NCBI GenBank assembly: GCA_001600615.1
Contig: BCKK01000008.1
Coordinates: 558,001 to 622,000, forward strand
Direction of reading: 5' to 3'
From: Dioszegia crocea
Lineage: Eukaryota; Basidiomycota; Tremellomycetes; Tremellales; Bulleribasidiaceae
DNA length: 64,000 nt
Position numbers and translations under genes: made by a program. Positions 59,325 through 64,000 of the stretch are shown in pieces. How positions within the stretch are numbered: position 1 is the first letter of the stretch; each line of letters starts with the position of its first letter. A model generated the notes under the pieces. The model was not told the DNA's origin. It was given only the letters and a program-made list of their open reading frames with translations, and made no database searches.

Positions 59325-60674
59325 CTAATCATTCAGCGCTGCAATCATCCTTCTCCGCTCATCCCTCTCCTTCTTATCCTTCTCTTTCCACTTGATCTTC
59401 CCCTTCTTCCCCAACACCTCTCCTCCCTTCGGCATCACAGCCCCCGCACGCGAGTACTTCGCCCGCCTCTGCGCCTCTAGAATCTCTGCATGGGTATGGG
59501 TAACCTTCTTCCGCCCTTCTCCCTCCTTCACCTCCTTCACCTTCCCCCCTCGCACCTTGGGCCTATCAACAGTGAAGCGATGCCCGAGGCCCAGACGGTC
59601 AAGCTTCAATGCTGTAGCTACTGGAGCAGTACGACCCGGACCACCTATCGTCGGAGGAAGTTCATCCTCTTCTTCCTCGTCCTCCTCTTCCTCCGAATCA
59701 TCAATGACAATCGCGTCTTCCCTGCTTCCATCCGCTGGCACCACCTCCTGTTCCAAGACAGGAACCGGTGGTTCCCAGCCGTCTGGCCTACCCAGCCCAC
59801 CACCTCCCCATCCCAGTCGCTGCCGCAGGATCTGATGCCCGATGTGATCTGGACCCAGGACGTAGACCGGTTCAGTCGCTCGATTCTGGGTAGGGGGGAT
59901 GTTGAGTAGGGAACCGATGGAGGTTGAGGAAGGCGGTCGAGGTGGGAGAGGGGGATTGGTGGAAGCGTTTGATAGGAGAGCACGGCGGATGAACCATTCG
60001 TTCCTGTGCACCCTTAGAGGTTGGGGTATGGGTTCCACGGGTGGAGCGGGGGATGAATCGTCATCGTCATCATCGCCTGTAAGGTCTATGATCCCCCTAT
60101 CCAGCGGCCTAGGCTTCGAAGGACCAGCTTCTCCCTCTTCCTCCGCTTCTGCGACTTTGGATACCCCCCTCGAAGATCTCGCAAGCGAGATATACCACTC
60201 GGCAACTTGATCTCCATCCTCCCTTCCCTCACCCTCCTTTATCCCAGTATCCACCTCCACACCTACACCATGCAAGATCGAACGTCCAAGCTCATCATAC
60301 TTCAGTGTAGACGGAACAAAGACGGGCGGACCTGTTGATCCTTCAGGCCCATGTTGCGTGGGATTTATATGCCACTCTTTCCACTGAGCGTAAGAGGGGT
60401 ATCCGGCCGGATAGCGATTTTTGGGAATGAGGGGAATGGAGTTGGGACCGAATTCTGGATGAGAGGAAGCTGATGATGATGCTGGAAGGGAGTAGTGTGA
60501 GCGTGGAGCGTCTGAGATCGCGCTGGGGCCGGCAGGTGGAGGGTAGGGGTCGGAAGTGATTGTGAAGGCTGGAAGGAAGCCTAGGCCTGTCCGAAATCGA
60601 GGGCCAGAGGATGGACCGCTCTGATCAATCTCTTCTTCCATCGCAGACGGTGTCGGAGACCCCTCCTCAGCCAT
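59325..60674 (-). CDS. G-patch protein with two SUMO-interaction-like motifs
   Basis: A 449-aa single-exon protein. A G-patch-like motif, HQILRQRLGWGGGGLGRPDG, lies in the middle; such motifs activate DEAH helicases in splicing or ribosome biogenesis. A second block, LKLDRLGLGHR, followed by a basic region (RKKVTHTHAEILEAQRRAKY), recalls G-patch proteins with a C-terminal conserved stretch. Two hydrophobic cores flanked by acids, IIDLTGDDDDDD and AIVIDDSEEEEDEEEE, fit the SUMO-interaction motif pattern. The N-terminus is Pro/Ser-rich. It is probably nuclear. It is tail-to-tail with the DENN gene (147-bp gap). Confidence 0.7.
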   Translation of the reverse strand: MAEEGSPTPSAMEEEIDQSGPSSGPRFRTGLGFLPAFTITSDPYPPPAGPSAISDAPRSHYSLPASSSASSHPEFGPNSIPLIPKNRYPAGYPSYAQWKEWHINPTQHGPEGSTGPPVFVPSTLKYDELGRSILHGVGVEVDTGIKEGEGREDGDQVAEWYISLARSSRGVSKVAEAEEEGEAGPSKPRPLDRGIIDLTGDDDDDDSSPAPPVEPIPQPLRVHRNEWFIRRALLSNASTNPPLPPRPPSSTSIGSLLNIPPTQNRATEPVYVLGPDHIGHQILRQRLGWGGGGLGRPDGWEPPVPVLEQEVVPADGSREDAIVIDDSEEEEDEEEEDELPPTIGGPGRTAPVATALKLDRLGLGHRFTVDRPKVRGGKVKEVKEGEGRKKVTHTHAEILEAQRRAKYSRAGAVMPKGGEVLGKKGKIKWKEKDKKERDERRRMIAALND

Positions 60675-61350
60675 CTTCGATCATGTGGAGTGGTAGTGGG
60701 GACAAAAGCTGACTGGGCAATGTCAAAGATTAAACCCAGTACCAAAGCGGGGTGGGTGGCAAATTCTGTGCGAGAGTGGCGGAAAGTAGGTGTGGCAGCC
60801 AGTGCCATATCGCTTCTTCTCAGCAATCTTGTACTACTATCTCATGCGCTTCTACTCATATCTGGTCAGGAAGGATGTGCACACTAGGTTTTGGCCGGAT
60901 ACGGACATGATCTTACTATCCGAGCCCGGCCTATCAACGATCCCTTGACCAATTGCTTATCTCTGAGGGTGTTTTGAGGGGTGTTTCAAGATCAAGAGAG
61001 GTGAGGGTACCTAGGCATGCTATCGATTCGATAGTCTATCAGTCCCTGTTGCGCTCCTAAATCCTCTCCACTTAATTTTCTCATTATCTCATCCATAAGC
61101 AAATCTAGATACTCAACAGTTTTCCGGGTATTGATCCTTCTGGTAGCGTCCGGCCGGTGTCGACTAGTCCTTACTGCACGGTCCTCTCCTGACATCCCAC
61201 TCAAAGGAAACCTATCACGCCATTATCCTCCCCAGTGACGGACGAGGTCGCCATTGAGTACTTGCCGCCGGCACATCATCCTCGTCCTAACGCCAAACCT
61301 TTCCGTCTCACTTGCGCCACCCACCTCGTTGACCGATTATACCACTCATC
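60675..61350. promoter_or_regulatory. Divergent promoter region
   Basis: A 676-bp region between the G-patch gene and the disordered-protein gene. Nothing specific recognised. Confidence 0.4.
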
Positions 61351-62883
61351 ATGCCGATCGACGCAGACGCCTACATGGCCGGTGCCATTCCCACCCTGTC
61401 CCGCGGGGGTTCCTGGGGTGTTCCCGCAGACAGCACATCCTCGCTCCACCCCAAATCCACCACGACGCCTGGTGCTGCCAATCCACAAAGCCCCTTATCC
61501 CAAGGTTCGATGTACTCCGGAATGCCGACGCAGGCACTGGCAGGTTTCTACCAGAATCCCCTCATGCTCGGTCGAATGGCCGCTTTCGGGTCCGCCAACC
61601 CTCCGTCCTCGCCCGGATCCAAAGGGACTCTTCCTCCAGCTCGACCCACAACATCAAGGAAATTCTCGCAGCCCGCGGGTCGAGGGTTGAGCGTCGTCAC
61701 TGCTGATCACGGGAGTCAGGGTGGGAGTCAGCTTGGGAGCCCTCTACGGCACAGCGGGTGGTCTGGGGCGTCAGGTGTGGGAAGGGGGGTAGAGCCCGTG
61801 TCACCAGACCGAGAAGGGTTGACGAGACAAAGGAGGGACAGGTTTTCGTCGTCTGATTCGATGGGTGTGAGAGGGGGGTTGGAGCGTGCACGGCAACATA
61901 AGTGGGAAGAGGGGAGTTGGGAGTCAGAGGCTCGAGCGCCAATTGCCAGAGGCCAGGGACCAGGCTATAGCTATGCGTCTGCGAGACCTCCGGGACCTAT
62001 GAGTCTGCCGTTGGCCACAGTGCAGAAAGAGGAGGTGGAGGGGCGTGGGCATAGGTCTCAGTCGAAGATGAGACGGCCGGAGAGACTGCAGGGCCAGGGC
62101 GAAGGGATCAGTCCGTCAAGCGCTAGATTCAGGCCTTCGCCGCTCAGTGGAATCAGCCCTCAGATCATGGAAGAAAGCGAGGGGTGTCATCAGTCCCCAG
62201 AGAACCTATCGTCACCTCGGAGAACAGCTCGATTTGCCACTCATCTCATCGTGAACAGGCGACACAACGACCAATCCCTCCATCCACCTGCACCTGTCTT
62301 GCTCAGGCCTGCACTGAGCAGGAGATCCAGCGAAGAGTTCAAGCCAGCCTCTCCACCCTCATCATACCTCCGGCCAAGACTCAACCGGCGACACACCGAG
62401 AAGGTCGAAACTCCGCCTCCACCAGCGCCAGCCCCCGCGCCTCGCGTTCGGCTGCCCTCTTCCCCTCAGCCCGTGTTCGACATGCGAAACCTGAATGACG
62501 CACTTGGGGACTCGCACCGCTCGCGCAAACATGTGTCGCCTTCCGGTGACGAGGGGTATGATCGATATGTCGCCCATCCGCCTGTAGAATCTCCAACCAC
62601 GCTCGATCGTTCATTCGGTCAGTATCCTCAGGATGTCAGCATCACGCTAGGGTCTGGGAATGGAGGCCAGAGGGAAGAATATTTGCCGATGGGGTATCCG
62701 AGACCGGTGAGGGAGATTGGGTGGAACAGGGATGGGCCAGCGATGAAGACCTATGGTATTGCGTGGCTGAGAGAGGCGGGAAACTTGGCTTCTGCGCCCG
62801 AGGGACCGAGATGGGTCCAGGCGAGGCCACCGAGGGCTACGACGATGGAGGGTGGGGCTTGGTGGGAGAGTGGAGGCGAGTAG
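61351..62883 (+). CDS. Disordered Ser/Pro/Gly/Arg-rich protein of unknown function
   Basis: A 510-aa single-exon open frame starting MPIDADAYMAGAIPTLSRGG. It has no TM segment or recognised fold; composition is Ser, Pro, Gly, Arg with repeated SP and RR motifs, suggesting phosphorylation sites. The C-terminus has a less disordered stretch (REIGWNRDGPAMKTYGIAWL) which could be the conserved element. The codon usage fits neighbours and the frame is by far the longest here, but an intron or a different start cannot be excluded. Confidence 0.6.
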   Translation: MPIDADAYMAGAIPTLSRGGSWGVPADSTSSLHPKSTTTPGAANPQSPLSQGSMYSGMPTQALAGFYQNPLMLGRMAAFGSANPPSSPGSKGTLPPARPTTSRKFSQPAGRGLSVVTADHGSQGGSQLGSPLRHSGWSGASGVGRGVEPVSPDREGLTRQRRDRFSSSDSMGVRGGLERARQHKWEEGSWESEARAPIARGQGPGYSYASARPPGPMSLPLATVQKEEVEGRGHRSQSKMRRPERLQGQGEGISPSSARFRPSPLSGISPQIMEESEGCHQSPENLSSPRRTARFATHLIVNRRHNDQSLHPPAPVLLRPALSRRSSEEFKPASPPSSYLRPRLNRRHTEKVETPPPPAPAPAPRVRLPSSPQPVFDMRNLNDALGDSHRSRKHVSPSGDEGYDRYVAHPPVESPTTLDRSFGQYPQDVSITLGSGNGGQREEYLPMGYPRPVREIGWNRDGPAMKTYGIAWLREAGNLASAPEGPRWVQARPPRATTMEGGAWWESGGE

Positions 62884-63386
62884 GATGTAAAGCTGTAGCT
62901 GTCGCCGTGCCTTTGACCATCATGTATGCGTGTTGTTAGTATACTTTGCGGCTCCATTTATCCCACGCTCCAACTTTTCGCGGTGCTTCTTCGATGTATT
63001 AGCCGTAACATATCATATAACAAACTGGTCGTTGGGCTGCAAGAGAGCCAAGGCGATGGGTGGCGAATGTGACCGGGATCGTTCCGGGTCCGGGCCGATC
63101 TGTTGGATCTGTTACGTTATCAGTTTTCCGAATCTCAAAAGACGTGATCGATGCAACAGCAGCAGCCAGTCAGCGAGTTCGGAAATCAATAAAAAGTATA
63201 GGACCATCGAAGCATCTCACCATCGACACTCTACATCTACACATACCCTCCTCCTACTCCCCATCCGCCCAGTGTAAAAGCGCACATCGAGCGCAGACCC
63301 CATTCTCATCAATCCTCAGCCCGATTCCCTCTTTCTCCGTGAGTGCCTGCCCGCCGATCCACTGTTCTCGCTAACAATTTCAGATC
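62884..63386. promoter_or_regulatory. Promoter and leader of the sulfite-reductase-like gene
   Basis: A 503-bp region. A GTGAGT...CTAAC...CAG intron in the 5' UTR ends at 63383, three bases before the ATG. No other signal recognised. Confidence 0.45.
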
Positions 63387-64000
63387 ATGTCCTTGACTCA
63401 AGCCCTCACAAAGCTCCCCCTCCCCTCCTTCACCCACCCGATCTACTCTGCGCCATCGGTAGCTAAGCTCAACCCTTACCTCCCTCTCCCTGAGCCATCG
63501 CAGCTCTTCACCAACTCCACTTTCCTGCCCTCTCTACCCACCCCTCCGGCCGGCTCGATCATCCATGTCCTAGGTGCTGAGTCGCTCGCCGCCCCTCGAG
63601 CTGAGAAGTACGCTGCGATCATCTCCCGATCTGCTCAGGAGGCATATGACCATGCTCTCCTGGCTCTCAAGCTAGCCAAAGACGAGCAGGTCGTGGTGTA
63701 CCACTACGTCTCTGACATTTCTGGGTCGGTCGTTGAGGCCGACATCACGGAATGGCTTTCTGCCTCCTCACCCCATCTTAACGGCCACGCCGACACACCC
63801 GAGGACCACCTTTTTACTGCATACGAGGCGATCAGCTTGTCCCTGCTGAAGGTTACCCGCCGAGTCCAGAAGCCTTTCACCCACCGATCGAGCGAGTCTT
63901 CCACCGTCGTCGTCAACTTCCTCCCAACCTCCATTGACGCCGAGAACGTCATCGACATCTCGCTCGCTTCCCCTCTACCCGAGGACAAGCTCCGATACGT
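63387..64000 (+). CDS. Sulfite reductase (NADPH) subunit-like, N-terminal part, 3' end outside window
   Basis: An open frame of about 204 codons runs off the window end. It starts MSLTQALTKLPLPSF and reads on to SSTVVVNFLPTSIDAENV and SLASPLPEDKLRY. The N-terminal region, with a Ser/Leu-rich body and the TVVVNF...D motif preceding an LPLP-type stretch, resembles the pyruvate-oxidoreductase-like N-terminal domain of fungal sulfite reductase subunits (Met5 more than Met10). The catalytic domains lie beyond the window. The identification is by family pattern only and would be settled by 500 more residues. Confidence 0.48.
   Translation, partial: MSLTQALTKLPLPSFTHPIYSAPSVAKLNPYLPLPEPSQLFTNSTFLPSLPTPPAGSIIHVLGAESLAAPRAEKYAAIISRSAQEAYDHALLALKLAKDEQVVVYHYVSDISGSVVEADITEWLSASSPHLNGHADTPEDHLFTAYEAISLSLLKVTRRVQKPFTHRSSESSTVVVNFLPTSIDAENVIDISLASPLPEDKLRY

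Overview
The window looks like nuclear DNA of a basidiomycete yeast, most likely a tremellomycete (the Cryptococcus/Kwoniella/Trichosporon side of the tree). This rests on the gene content, on very short and frequent introns (about 32-60 nt, usually GTRNGT...CTGAC/CTAAC...YAG), and on tightly packed genes on both strands. I see no CRISPR array, rRNA, convincing tRNA or transposon. About 24 protein genes and one pseudogene can be supported. CDS spans are given from start codon to stop codon with introns included.

Left part, 1-12 kb: the 3' end of a plasma-membrane/vacuolar-type Ca2+-ATPase, then a compact set of four genes arranged as two divergent pairs: Zn2Cys6 regulator (-) / ribokinase (+), and sugar-type MFS transporter (-) / ADP-ribosylglycohydrolase-family enzyme (+). 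The transporter/hydrolase intergenic region carries seven Mig1/CreA-type GC-box consensus matches within 124 bp. I propose that the four genes form a catabolic gene cluster for a ribosylated compound. This is the strongest candidate for an undescribed system.

Middle part, 12-36 kb: a zinc-finger nucleoporin-like gene, DNA ligase I, a degraded duplicate of an SPX domain lying beside the intact SYG1/XPR1-type phosphate exporter, a TRP-like/FLC channel, mitochondrial ribosomal protein mL60, a large lipid-anchored-looking cysteine-rich protein of unknown function, a small possible mitochondrial protein, and a bifunctional PFK-2/FBPase-2.

Right part, 36-64 kb: Ku70, two tandem paralogues of an unrecognised family, PEP carboxykinase, an SCP160/vigilin multi-KH protein, a divergent second copy of UBC9 next to the orthodox UBC9, a short mitochondrial-looking protein between them, a membrane protein, a membrane-anchored RING-H2 protein, a DENND6-like protein, a G-patch protein with two SUMO-interaction-like motifs, a disordered protein, and the 5' part of a sulfite-reductase-like gene cut by the window end.

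Three independent local duplications (SPX fragment, 39-41 kb pair, UBC9 pair) fall within 32 kb. One gene (ribokinase) has an exon phase mismatch in the sequence as given.
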